DNA of 31,201 bases from Verrucomicrobiota bacterium (GTDB taxonomy: Bacteria > Verrucomicrobiota > Verrucomicrobiia > Verrucomicrobiales > Verrucomicrobiaceae): assembly GCA_009885275.1 (NCBI GenBank), contig VFKY01000092.1, forward strand, positions 1 to 31,201. The letters run 5' to 3'. The translations under genes and the position numbers were made by a program. The notes below the pieces were generated by a model. It saw nothing but the letters and a program-made list of their open reading frames with translations. It did not search any database and had not been told where the DNA came from. Positions 11,564 through 20,395 of this stretch are shown here, in pieces (position 1 is the stretch's first letter; the number at the start of each line of letters is the position of its first letter).

Positions 11564-14500
11564 CACACCTTTTCAGCCACAATATTCAATGATTCAGGAA
11601 CAGGAAGTTCCTCATCCGGTGGCACTGCCACAGGCTCGACCTTTGGAACAACCTTTACAAACAGAGGGCGATAATGCTCCCAGTTATCCAGAATATTCTT
11701 AGCGCGAACACTGTCGGTTTTCTCTAAGTGTTTATAAATCAATTCTTGCAGTTGCTTAATGTCTTCTGGTGTCGTGACACTGATGCCGCGAATCATTTCA
11801 TTGTTATGCAATTTTTGGAACATCCCTTGTTCATCTAACAGGTAGGCGGTGCCCCCACTCATGCCGGCACCAAAGTTCTTGCCGAATATCCCGAGAACAG
11901 CGACAAGACCATTGGTCATGTATTCACAACCGTGATCACCAATACCTTCCACCACGGCGGTGCCACCTGAGTTTCGAACACAAAAACGTTCGCCACCACG
12001 CCCAGCAGCATAAAGAGAGCCACCCGTGGAGCCATACATCACGGTATTACCAAGGATCGAGTTTTCCCATGACTTAAAGTCTGGATGAACTTTCGCCGGT
12101 GGACGGATGATGATTTCACCGCCGCACATGCCCTTGCCAACATAATCATTTGCCTCACCCGTAAGCGTAAGCTTGATGCCACCGCATAGGAACGTACCGA
12201 AACTTTGTCCCGCGCTACCTTCAAAATGGACATCGATAGATCCATCGGGTAATCCGTGGTTTCCGTGATGAAACGCAACTTCACCAGAGAGTTTGGTGCC
12301 AATATTTCGATTGGTGTTTTTGACTTTGAATTTAAGCGGCTTAACTGCACGTTTGTCACTGATAGCAAAGCGTGCTTCCTGAATGATCCGATCATCGAGC
12401 GGATGATTATTTATGCGCTCATTACTGTTAACCAAACAAATGCGGGAAATATCCTCTTTAAGTTCCTTTCCTACATCGCGGAGAACTGGAGAAAGATCGA
12501 TCATATTTGCTTTCTTGTGACCAGGGACTTCACGCTGACGAAGATACTCAGGACGGCCAATGAGATCATTCAATTTAGAGACACCGAGTTGCGCCATGAT
12601 TTCACGGACTTCATGAGCCACCGAGTTGAAAAAGTTGACTACGTGCTCAGGCTTGCCTTTGAATTTAGCACGGAATTTAGGATCAGTGGTAGCAACCCCT
12701 ACAGGGCAATTGTTAAGGTGGCATTGGCGGACATAAACACAACCAAGCGCAATCAATGCAATGGTACCAAAGTTGAACTCTTCAGCGCCAAGAATCGCAG
12801 CTTTCACAATGTCACGTCCATTTCTCATGCCCCCATCAGTGCGTAGAGTCACTCGTTCACGAAGACCATTAAGCATCAGCACTTGTTGCGCTTCAGCTAG
12901 ACCTATTTCCCAAGGCATCCCTGCATGCTTGATACTGGTCAAGGGACTTGCGCCAGTACCGCCATCATGCCCTGAAATGAGAATGATATCTGCGTTAGCC
13001 TTGGCAACACCGGCGGCAACTGTGCCCACGCCAGTTTCCGCCACTAACTTCACACAAACACGAGCGCGATCATTCACTTCTTTGAGATCGTGAATAAGTT
13101 GCGCAAGATCTTCGATCGAATAGATATCATGATGCGGTGGTGGACTGATCAAAGTCACCCCTGGCTGCGTATTTCTAAGTCTGGCAATAAGGCCATTAAC
13201 TTTCATGGCAGGTAACTGACCACCCTCACCGGGCTTGGCTCCCTGAGCCATTTTAATTTCAAGCTCCCATGCATTAGCAAGGTATTCCGCGGTAACACCA
13301 AAGCGGCCACTGGCTATTTGTTTGATTTTACTATTCGCCCAATCACCATTTTCATAGGGTTTGAAACGACGAGGATCTTCCCCTCCTTCACCTGAATCTG
13401 ATTTGCCACCGATACGGTTCATCGCAATCGCGAGTGCCTCGTGAGCTTCTGGTGAAATGGCACCAAGAGACATCGCTGCGGTGGTGAAGCGTACACGGAT
13501 ATCCTCAATTGACTCGACATCATCAATTGAAATTGGCCCGTCACTTGAGGGAACAAATTCCATGAGATCTTTGAGCGCCACAGGATTATTCTCAATTTGT
13601 GACTTCACATAGCTTTCGTAATCTTCGGTCTTGCCTGACTTCACGAAGGTATGAAAGTTCTTGATCACAGGACCTGTGATCGCATGTGTTTCACCTTCAC
13701 GACGTGGTCGATAAAATCCAGGGTCCGTCAGCTCTATTGAGCCTGATTCTGGTACCGCGGCATTGTACCCGGCAGTGTGACGAACAAGGCTTTCCTCCGC
13801 CACTTCGTTGAAGCCAATACCGCTGATTTGAGATGGACTGCCAATGAAGCATTTATCCATCAACTCTTTGCCCAAACCAATAGCTTCAAATATTTGCGCC
13901 CCGGTATAACTACTGAGAACACTGATGCCCATTTTTGACATGATTTTCAGAACACCTTTCTCCAAAGACTTGCGGTAATAAGTAAGCGCTTTGGCGAAAT
14001 CAAATCCTTCAAGAATTGGTTTTCTAGCGCTCTTATCCTGCTCAAGAACCTCTTGAATAGTCTCAAACGCAAGATATGGACAAACGGCTGAGGCACCAAA
14101 ACCAAAGAGTAATGCCATTTGATGCGTGTCGCGAGCTTCACCCGTGTCGACCACGAGACTTAGACGCATGCGTTGCTGCATTTTATTAAGATGATGATGC
14201 ACTGCCCCTGTCAACAAAAGCGCGGGGATTGGAACTTTTTGATGATCCGTTGCCCGATCACTGAGAATGAGAATGCGGATATCATCATCCACAGCCTTTT
14301 TCGCTTCTACACATAGCCTTTCGATGGCGGACTTAAGTCCAGCAGGCCCCTCACTCACCGGCCAAGTGGAATCGAGGATGCGACATGGAAAATCACTGAG
14401 ATTTTTAATGGATTCCAATTCGTTTTCAAAAAGGAATGGTGAAGTGAGATGCACAACATGTGCATGTTCAGGGGTTTCACCAAGCCAGTTGCGCTGCCAT

Positions 14501-16149
14501 CCAAGAACCACATCCAGCGACATGACTGCCCGTTCGCGAATGGGGTCGATCGGCGGGTTCGTAACTTGAGCGAACTGTTGTTTGAAATACGTGTAAAGAA
14601 GCTTGGGTTGCTTGGATAGAATCGAGAGAGGGATATCATCCCCCATGGAATAAAGAACCTCTTCACCTCTTGCCAACATGGGACCAAAAGCCATGTCGAT
14701 CTCTTCTTTATTCCAACCAAAGGTGACTTGCTTTTGCGAGAGACTTAGAATGTCGAGTTCATCCTTGGGTTGATGAGGAGCCTGAGCCGTGATTTCCAAG
14801 CGTTGCTTCGCAAGCCATTGGCCATAAGGCTGTTTTGAAACAAGACGGTTCTTGATCTCTTTATCATAGGTGATCACCCCCTTCATGGTGTCCACGGTCA
14901 ACATTTCACCTGGTGCCAAACGACCTTTCTTGGTCACTCTAGCATCATCCAGCGGGATAACTCCAACTTCGGAACCAAGTGCGAAAATACCATCATCCGT
15001 GAGTTTGAAGCGCGATGGACGCAAACCATTACGATCAAGACTGGCCGCGACAGTAATGCCGTCTGTATAAATTAGTGCAGCAGGACCATCCCAAGGCTCA
15101 CTAAAACATGAGTGATACTCATAAAAAGCCTTTTCATCATCTGTGGTGGATGGATCAATCCCATAGGCAGGCGGAACTAGCATCGACATGGCATGACTGA
15201 CATCACGCCCTGATAAAACAAGCAGCTCCAGCGCCGAATCCAAACTAGCTGAATCGCTTTGTTTGGAATTGCAAATCTCCTTGAGTAGATGTTCCTCACC
15301 TTCCCAAACAGGATTGGAGAAATCGCTCGCACGGGATGCCATCCAGTTACGGTTGCCTCGCACCGTATTGATTTCACCATTATGCGCCAACATCCGGAAC
15401 GGATGAGATAGCGCCCAAGTTGGGAAGGTGTTGGTGGAAAAACGTTGATGATAAACGGCGAGTGCAGTCTCATAACTTTCATCCTGCAAATCCAAATAGA
15501 ATTTCTCTAATGCGGTCGCCACAAGCAATGCTTTATAAATAATGGTGCGATGAGACATGGAAGGGATATAAAATTCCGCCAATCCCTGTTGCCGTGCTTT
15601 GATTTCAATCTCACGACGAGAAAGGAAAAGAGCACGCTCGAAGGGATTATCATCCATCTGTTTGGGACGCTCCAAGAGGAGCTGCATGATGCAAGGCATC
15701 GTGCGACGTGGCGTTTCGCCAAGCTCCCGTTCGTTGACTGGCACAAGACGCCACCCAATCACCTTGATGTCGCGTTTGCTGATGACGCTCTCAGCCACCA
15801 ATTGGATCCTCAAGCGAGCCGTTTCATCTTGTGGCAAGAAAAAGACACCGACCGCAAGATCCAAAGGATGCTCTAATTTAACGCCAAACTTTGTCACTTC
15901 AGGCAGCAGAATTTTGTGTGGAATCTGAGTAAGAACACCAGCTCCGTCCCCGGTCTTCATATCAGAATTCATCGCGCCTCGATGAACCACATTGCAACAT
16001 CCACCCAACGCGTAATCTAAAATTTTACGACTGGCTTTCCCGTCTACTTGCGCAACAAAACCGACACCACAGGCATCCCTCTCCATGTCCATGCGATGCA
16101 AGGAGCCTTCATTGGGGATCGGTTCGTCGTAATAGGGATACTTCGTCAT
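11563..16149 (-). CDS. gltB: Glutamate synthase, large (alpha) subunit
   Basis: GltB makes two glutamates from glutamine and 2-oxoglutarate. At 1528 residues it is full length and single-chain. The class II amidotransferase nucleophile is Cys27 (ERDACGVGFVA), so a 26-residue propeptide is expected to be removed. The FMN/synthase domain contains GEGGEDPRRFKPYENGDW and SGHDGGTGASPLTSIKHAG. The 3Fe-4S ligands are Cys1137, Cys1143 and Cys1148 (CVYVRQCHLNNC), with the same spacing as E. coli GltB. The GXGXG repeat domain fills the last 250 residues or so. No gltD (small subunit) is in the window. The start has no Shine-Dalgarno sequence but an AT-rich -10-like TATATA 8 nt upstream. Its stop overlaps the glgX start. 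Confidence 0.97.
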   Translation of the reverse strand: MTKYPYYDEPIPNEGSLHRMDMERDACGVGFVAQVDGKASRKILDYALGGCCNVVHRGAMNSDMKTGDGAGVLTQIPHKILLPEVTKFGVKLEHPLDLAVGVFFLPQDETARLRIQLVAESVISKRDIKVIGWRLVPVNERELGETPRRTMPCIMQLLLERPKQMDDNPFERALFLSRREIEIKARQQGLAEFYIPSMSHRTIIYKALLVATALEKFYLDLQDESYETALAVYHQRFSTNTFPTWALSHPFRMLAHNGEINTVRGNRNWMASRASDFSNPVWEGEEHLLKEICNSKQSDSASLDSALELLVLSGRDVSHAMSMLVPPAYGIDPSTTDDEKAFYEYHSCFSEPWDGPAALIYTDGITVAASLDRNGLRPSRFKLTDDGIFALGSEVGVIPLDDARVTKKGRLAPGEMLTVDTMKGVITYDKEIKNRLVSKQPYGQWLAKQRLEITAQAPHQPKDELDILSLSQKQVTFGWNKEEIDMAFGPMLARGEEVLYSMGDDIPLSILSKQPKLLYTYFKQQFAQVTNPPIDPIRERAVMSLDVVLGWQRNWLGETPEHAHVVHLTSPFLFENELESIKNLSDFPCRILDSTWPVSEGPAGLKSAIERLCVEAKKAVDDDIRILILSDRATDHQKVPIPALLLTGAVHHHLNKMQQRMRLSLVVDTGEARDTHQMALLFGFGASAVCPYLAFETIQEVLEQDKSARKPILEGFDFAKALTYYRKSLEKGVLKIMSKMGISVLSSYTGAQIFEAIGLGKELMDKCFIGSPSQISGIGFNEVAEESLVRHTAGYNAAVPESGSIELTDPGFYRPRREGETHAITGPVIKNFHTFVKSGKTEDYESYVKSQIENNPVALKDLMEFVPSSDGPISIDDVESIEDIRVRFTTAAMSLGAISPEAHEALAIAMNRIGGKSDSGEGGEDPRRFKPYENGDWANSKIKQIASGRFGVTAEYLANAWELEIKMAQGAKPGEGGQLPAMKVNGLIARLRNTQPGVTLISPPPHHDIYSIEDLAQLIHDLKEVNDRARVCVKLVAETGVGTVAAGVAKANADIILISGHDGGTGASPLTSIKHAGMPWEIGLAEAQQVLMLNGLRERVTLRTDGGMRNGRDIVKAAILGAEEFNFGTIALIALGCVYVRQCHLNNCPVGVATTDPKFRAKFKGKPEHVVNFFNSVAHEVREIMAQLGVSKLNDLIGRPEYLRQREVPGHKKANMIDLSPVLRDVGKELKEDISRICLVNSNERINNHPLDDRIIQEARFAISDKRAVKPLKFKVKNTNRNIGTKLSGEVAFHHGNHGLPDGSIDVHFEGSAGQSFGTFLCGGIKLTLTGEANDYVGKGMCGGEIIIRPPAKVHPDFKSWENSILGNTVMYGSTGGSLYAAGRGGERFCVRNSGGTAVVEGIGDHGCEYMTNGLVAVLGIFGKNFGAGMSGGTAYLLDEQGMFQKLHNNEMIRGISVTTPEDIKQLQELIYKHLEKTDSVRAKNILDNWEHYRPLFVKVVPKVEPVAVPPDEELPVPESLNIVAEKV

Positions 16150-16403
16150 GATTCTACTATATAATATTTTTTGTTTGTCTGATTTCTGCGGTCAGAAAAA
16201 GGGCTGGGAAGTTAGTCGGGAACGACTACTTCGCAAGCAGGGACTATGCCGAAGGGTAATCGAGTGGATTTGATAACTAATCCTGAACAACGATTTAAAA
16301 ATGATTTCAGCAAAGAACATTCATGAGATATGTAAAAATTTCTTGCATTCCATTCCCTCGCTGGTTACTTGAACGCTCGCTTTGCTTCTCAAGTGCTGCG
16401 AAT
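16150..16403. other. Intergenic region between gltB and tRNA-Tyr
   Basis: This 254-nt stretch must hold the divergent promoters of gltB (-) and tRNA-Tyr (+). Visible elements are an AT-rich block directly upstream of gltB, a small hairpin at 16214-16227 (agtcg, GGAA loop, cgact), and a promoter-like pair at 16270-16299. I recognised no riboswitch. A minus-strand reading frame that overlaps the tRNA is an artefact. Confidence 0.5.
16270..16299 (+). promoter_or_regulatory. Candidate sigma70-type promoter upstream of tRNA-Tyr
   Basis: TTGATA (16270-16275) and TTTAAA (16294-16299) are separated by 18 nt, giving 5/6 and 4/6 matches to the consensus boxes. It would start transcription about 100 nt before the tRNA, which is long for a tRNA leader, so a nearer promoter is possible. 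Confidence 0.3.
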
Positions 16404-16489
16404 GGGTAGGTGCCCGAGTGGTTAAAGGGGGCAGACTGTAAATCTGCTAGTTTACGCTTACGATGGTTCGAATCCATCCCTGCCCACCA
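16404..16489 (+). tRNA. tRNA-Tyr (GTA)
   Basis: The acceptor stem GGGTAGG pairs with CCTGCCC (one G-T pair), followed by discriminator A and an encoded CCA. The anticodon stem GCAGA/TCTGC encloses the loop CTGTAAA, so the anticodon is GTA (tyrosine). A long variable arm, as expected for bacterial tRNA-Tyr, precedes the T arm GATGG-TTCGAAT-CCATC. The 3' end is only 5 nt from the end of the convergent PfkB kinase gene. Confidence 0.97.
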
Positions 16490-16494
16490 ATTTA

Positions 16495-17391
16495 TTACCA
16501 GGACAAATTCACTGGCAATGGAGGTGTGGCTCCCTTCTGCGAACATACATAGGCAGCGACTTGGCAAGCCTTACGATTGATCGTTTCAAGTGATTCGCCC
16601 CGCAACAAACCTGCCACCAACGTGGCCGTGAATGAATCTCCCGCACCTACCGTGTCTTTCACTGTTGTAGCAAATCCTGCAAAATCACTGATCTCGTTTT
16701 CAGCAATCAAAATCGCCCCTTGAGATCCACGAGTCAATGCAATGAGTCTCAGTTGCTGCTGCTCAAGTATGGCCTTTAACTTGCTTGTCATATCTCCTTC
16801 GATCCCCATCAAGTCTGCTACGAAATCAAGCTCTTCATCACTCAACTTCAATACGTTCGCGAGACAAAGTGATTCCAAAATGATTCTGCCATCACAGTAA
16901 GGAGACCTTAAATTAACATCATAGATACGCCATGCCTTGTCAGGCGTTGCTGAAACAAACTTCTGAATGGTTTGGTGAGAGCAATCATCGCGTTGACCAA
17001 GCGTGCCGTAATAAACCGCATCCACATCACTCGCCAGCTCATCCATCTTCGAGGTCCACGCAAGGCGATCCCAAGCTGCTGGCTCACCGATAGTATAGCT
17101 GGGGACACCCTTCTCGTTTAGCTTAACTAAAACCGTGCCCGTAGGGAGATCGGCATCACGTTGTATCTGCGCAACTATAACCTTATGGGATTCCAATTCC
17201 ATAAGGGCTTGATCACCCAACATATCAACTCCCACACGACTTATCATCGTCACTTCAGCTCCATGCGACGCGGCGTGACAAGCAAAGTTGGCAGGAGCTC
17301 CACCAAAACGTGTTTCATCAGGAAACACATCCCATAATACCTCACCAAGAGAGACAATACGCATCGATTTTAAGGAATGGCTTGATGTCAT
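16495..17391 (-). CDS. PfkB-family sugar kinase (fructokinase-like)
   Basis: This is a cytoplasmic ATP-dependent kinase of the ribokinase/PfkB fold, 298 residues. The N-terminus has IVSLGEVLWDVFPDETRFGGAPANFACHAA, the substrate-binding pattern typical of fructokinase-like members (Gly-Gly-Ala-Pro-x-Asn). The catalytic base is Asp252 in VGAGDSFTATLVAG, which is also the anion hole. The closest functional label I can support is fructokinase, but other sugars are possible. Translation could instead start at Met10 (17364), where homology begins. It is divergent from the GntR-LacI regulator 142 nt away, a usual arrangement for a regulated sugar-use gene. No terminator separates its end from the tRNA. 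Confidence 0.88.
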   Translation of the reverse strand: MTSSHSLKSMRIVSLGEVLWDVFPDETRFGGAPANFACHAASHGAEVTMISRVGVDMLGDQALMELESHKVIVAQIQRDADLPTGTVLVKLNEKGVPSYTIGEPAAWDRLAWTSKMDELASDVDAVYYGTLGQRDDCSHQTIQKFVSATPDKAWRIYDVNLRSPYCDGRIILESLCLANVLKLSDEELDFVADLMGIEGDMTSKLKAILEQQQLRLIALTRGSQGAILIAENEISDFAGFATTVKDTVGAGDSFTATLVAGLLRGESLETINRKACQVAAYVCSQKGATPPLPVNLSW

Positions 17392-17533
17392 CTTATTTCA
17401 TATACATCAGGGAAGTTATCATAAAGAGCAATCTCGTCGTCACTCTATACTTTACAGATAGATCACAGGTTAGTAACGAGTAGTCATCCCAACTCTTTTT
17501 TAGCCTTCTGCTTTCATTCTTCAACCTATAGCA

Positions 17534-18637
17534 ATGCGCCCAACCCCACTCCATCATGAACGCATCAGTGTCTTGATTCGTAAACAGATACAAGACGGCC
17601 TGTTAAAAAATGGAGATCGACTTCCGGGGGAACCCCAACTGGCGCAGCATTTTGGGGTGAGTCGACCTACGGTGGCTCGAGCGCTGAAGACCCTTTGTGA
17701 AGAAAATCTTCTCGTCCGTCGCGATGGCTCCGGAACTTATGTCACTCACCTGACCAGCAAAAAAGCACAACGCGGTCCCTATATTATGGGGTTACTCATA
17801 CCTGAACTAGGTGACATCGAAATTTTTGATCCTATCGCTAAGAGCATTGCTGCGACCGCAGAACAGTCAGGCCACACGATCCTTCACAGTGAAACGGGCG
17901 GCTACAGAAAACCTGATTGGGAAAAACGCATTCTCTCCGTCTGTCGAGACTATATCAAGCGCCATGTCCAAGGCATCTTTTTCGCGCCGATTGAAGGCAC
18001 CCCTGCCATGGATGCCACCAATCAAAAAGTGCTCCGTATATTTTCTGATGCCATGGTGCCGGTGATTTTATTAGATCGTGACTATGAACATTTTCCAAGA
18101 CGATCCCCTTATGACCTCGTTGGATTTGATAACTTTCTCGCCTCATTCCTTCTCACAGAACATCTTATTCGTAAGGGCTCACGTCGCATCGTATTCTTGG
18201 CTCAACCGCATTCCGCTGCCACGGTTGATCAGCGGGTAACAGGTTGGAGAGAAGCATGTCTTCTTCATCATGTTTCCACGAGCTCAGAACCCGCCACCAT
18301 CATCGCGGATCCACGTGATCGCCTGACCATCAAAGACCATCTTGTAAGAACAAAGCCCAATGCCATTCTCTGCGCCAATGATCAGACGGCATCATTACTC
18401 CTAGAAACGCTGGCTACCTTGAATATTCGCGTACCAGAGGATATTCGGGTTGCCGGCATTGATGATGCCAAATCAGCACAACTCGCTCGTGTGCCACTAA
18501 CAACCGCCAGACAACCGTGCGAGGCTATCGGTCAATGCGCTTTCGAGATGCTGTTATCCAGAATCAACCATCCCGACCTGCCCCATCGTATCATGCGTCT
18601 GGCACCCGAGATCGTGTTTCGAAAATCTACTCAATAA
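17534..18637 (+). CDS. GntR-LacI hybrid transcriptional regulator
   Basis: The 367-residue protein joins an N-terminal GntR winged helix (residues 8-72: VLIRKQIQDGLLKNGDRLPG, then FGVSRPTVARALKTL, then RRDGSGTYV) to a LacI-type periplasmic-binding-like sensor domain (residues 80-365; GLLIPELGDIEIFDPIAKSI, PNAILCANDQTASLLLE, VAGIDDAKSAQLARVPLTT). This is the AraR architecture, used to sense a sugar and release DNA. Likely targets are the divergent sugar kinase and the downstream cupredoxin and propeller genes; this is inference from position. A 14-nt palindrome at 18662-18675 right after the gene is a candidate operator. No Shine-Dalgarno sequence is present. Confidence 0.9.
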   Translation: MRPTPLHHERISVLIRKQIQDGLLKNGDRLPGEPQLAQHFGVSRPTVARALKTLCEENLLVRRDGSGTYVTHLTSKKAQRGPYIMGLLIPELGDIEIFDPIAKSIAATAEQSGHTILHSETGGYRKPDWEKRILSVCRDYIKRHVQGIFFAPIEGTPAMDATNQKVLRIFSDAMVPVILLDRDYEHFPRRSPYDLVGFDNFLASFLLTEHLIRKGSRRIVFLAQPHSAATVDQRVTGWREACLLHHVSTSSEPATIIADPRDRLTIKDHLVRTKPNAILCANDQTASLLLETLATLNIRVPEDIRVAGIDDAKSAQLARVPLTTARQPCEAIGQCAFEMLLSRINHPDLPHRIMRLAPEIVFRKSTQ

Positions 18638-18661
18638 AATTTAAGCCCTCCGCAAAAATTC

Positions 18662-18675
18662 TAATGTAAACATTA
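18662..18675. promoter_or_regulatory. Perfect 14-nt palindrome, candidate operator
   Basis: TAATGT-AA-ACATTA is a perfect inverted repeat in the 98-nt gap between the regulator gene and the cupredoxin gene. Its size and symmetry suit a dimeric GntR or LacI-type DNA-binding head. I found no second copy in the kinase/regulator gap, which weakens the assignment. Confidence 0.35.
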
Positions 18676-18735
18676 TTGAAACATCACCTACCTATGTGCG
18701 TACTTACATGCTCTTTTTTTAATCAACCTCCCATC

Positions 18736-20355
18736 ATGATTTACCCTCGATTTCTTTCGTTCCTGTCAGCACTCATCGTTTTCAGCTATATCGGCACCGC
18801 TTTTGCCGAGCCACCACCTGAGCTTAATGTGACCATCAGAACAAAGGCTGCTCAGATGAAATATGATATAGAAGTCATCAAAGCTGCGCCCGGTGCCAAA
18901 ATTAACATCACCCTTAAAAACGAGGACGATCTTCCACACAATTTAGTCGTCTGTAAGCCCTCTGAAAAAGGTAATGACAAAGGCATGGACGTAGCCATCG
19001 CCGCATGGGCACTTGGAGAATCAGGCATGGCCAAACAATGGATACCAGAAAATCCCCGTATCTTGGCACATACCGAGATGGTGGACCCGCATAAAGAGGT
19101 GAAGCTCTCCTTTACTGCGCCTGAAGCGACCGGTGATTACCCATTTGTTTGCACTTTTCCCGGTCATGCGCTGGTCATGAATGGACTACTCAAAATATCT
19201 ATCCCAGTGCCGCCCATCAAGAATTTACACTTCCGGTATTACGAAGGGGAATTCAATGAAATGCCCGACTTCGCAAAGCTCAGACCCATTCAAGGCGGGC
19301 CCCTACCTTCCGGAAAATGCGATATTACCCTCAATAAGCCCAAAGATAAATTTGCTTATGAATTCGAAGGGTTCCTCGATTGCCCTAAAGATGGAGATTA
19401 CAAATTCTTCATGGGCAGTGACGACGGTTCACGCCTTATTGTCGACGGCAATGTCATCCTCGATTTGAACGGCATCCATCCCTTTGGCATCAAGGACAAA
19501 GGTAAGGTCAAGCTTACCAAAGGTGAACATAAGATTCTGATTCAGTACTTTGAATTTGCTGGCGAGGAACAGCTCTATCTTGGTTGGTCAGGACCCGGAT
19601 TCAATGAGGAGGCATTATCAGAATGGGTGCCTGACAATGATTCTCGCAAGACGGAACAGGAGAAATATTTCGGCATTCCTTTGATCGTGGAAAATGAAGC
19701 TCGCATCTACCGCAACTTTATCTCCGGCAGTGGTCCACGTGGCATTGCCGTAGGTTATCCCGGTGGTGTTAATCTCTGTTGGGATGCAGATCAAATGAAC
19801 GTCGCTCTTGTCTGGCAGGGTGCCTTCATGGATGCCAAGCGACACTGGACAGACCGAGGCGCCGGTGATCAGGCCCCTCTGGGCTATGATATTGCAAAGC
19901 TTGGCTCAAAGCACGCCCTTGGCGTTCTGGAATCGCAGACTTCGCCTTGGCCCCCTTCCTACGTTAAAGATCAAATCCGCAATCCTGATTATCGTTTTCA
20001 CGGCTACGCACTCGATGACAAACGCCAACCAACTTTCAAATGGGAATTCAACGGCGTTCAGGTGGTGGAAAGTTTCGAACCTAGTGGTGATGCCAAACTA
20101 GTGACGGCAAAGTTGAAACGGACCTTAAAATTCATTGCCAAAGATGCTCCTAAAAATCTGCATCTTTTGGCTTTGTTCGGGGCCATCGAGCAGAATGACA
20201 CTACCTTCATCATCGATAAAGCGGTCAAAGCCACCTTAGCAGGTGCGGACCCCCTTGTGCGCAAACAAGGTGACAAAACAGAGGTGTTACTGCCTGTAAT
20301 TTTCAAGGATGGTCATGCCGAACTTAGCGTCACCTATGCTTGGTCCGCCAAATAA
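18736..20355 (+). CDS. Secreted azurin-like cupredoxin with PA14 domain
   Basis: The ATG at 18736 gives a signal peptide (LSFLSALIVFSYIGTAFA, cleavage near residue 24); an upstream in-frame TTG at 18676 is unlikely. Residues 28-155 are a type 1 copper domain with a complete ligand set: His68 (LPHNLVV), then Cys139, His144 and Met148 in VCTFPGHALVMNG, the same C-x4-H-x3-M spacing as azurin. Residues 166-285 match a PA14 carbohydrate-binding domain (FRYYEG, GDYKFFMGSDDGSRLIVDG, YLGWSGPGF). The remaining 250 residues resemble a domain I recall from large Verrucomicrobia/Planctomycetes dehydrogenase-like proteins. Total 539 residues. The next gene, a propeller protein, starts 40 nt downstream. 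A periplasmic electron carrier docked on a glycan or a partner oxidase is inferred. Confidence 0.85.
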   Translation: MIYPRFLSFLSALIVFSYIGTAFAEPPPELNVTIRTKAAQMKYDIEVIKAAPGAKINITLKNEDDLPHNLVVCKPSEKGNDKGMDVAIAAWALGESGMAKQWIPENPRILAHTEMVDPHKEVKLSFTAPEATGDYPFVCTFPGHALVMNGLLKISIPVPPIKNLHFRYYEGEFNEMPDFAKLRPIQGGPLPSGKCDITLNKPKDKFAYEFEGFLDCPKDGDYKFFMGSDDGSRLIVDGNVILDLNGIHPFGIKDKGKVKLTKGEHKILIQYFEFAGEEQLYLGWSGPGFNEEALSEWVPDNDSRKTEQEKYFGIPLIVENEARIYRNFISGSGPRGIAVGYPGGVNLCWDADQMNVALVWQGAFMDAKRHWTDRGAGDQAPLGYDIAKLGSKHALGVLESQTSPWPPSYVKDQIRNPDYRFHGYALDDKRQPTFKWEFNGVQVVESFEPSGDAKLVTAKLKRTLKFIAKDAPKNLHLLALFGAIEQNDTTFIIDKAVKATLAGADPLVRKQGDKTEVLLPVIFKDGHAELSVTYAWSAK

Positions 20356-20395
20356 TATTTTAACTCCACTCCCAAGGACACTTCACTTTTCATTC

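Noticed and set aside
12256..12846. 196-codon plus-strand frame opposite gltB
   Set aside because: It lies entirely within the conserved gltB coding sequence, has no recognisable domain and is best explained as an antisense shadow.
16150..16403. Possible glutamine- or nitrogen-sensing riboswitch ahead of gltB
   Set aside because: Small hairpins are present, but none of the conserved motifs of glutamine riboswitch classes that I know could be found.
16307..16567. Minus-strand frame of 86 codons containing MDSNHRKRKLADLQSAP
   Set aside because: It is the antisense of the tRNA-Tyr gene. This translation is a well-known spurious protein seen opposite tRNA-Tyr in many genomes.
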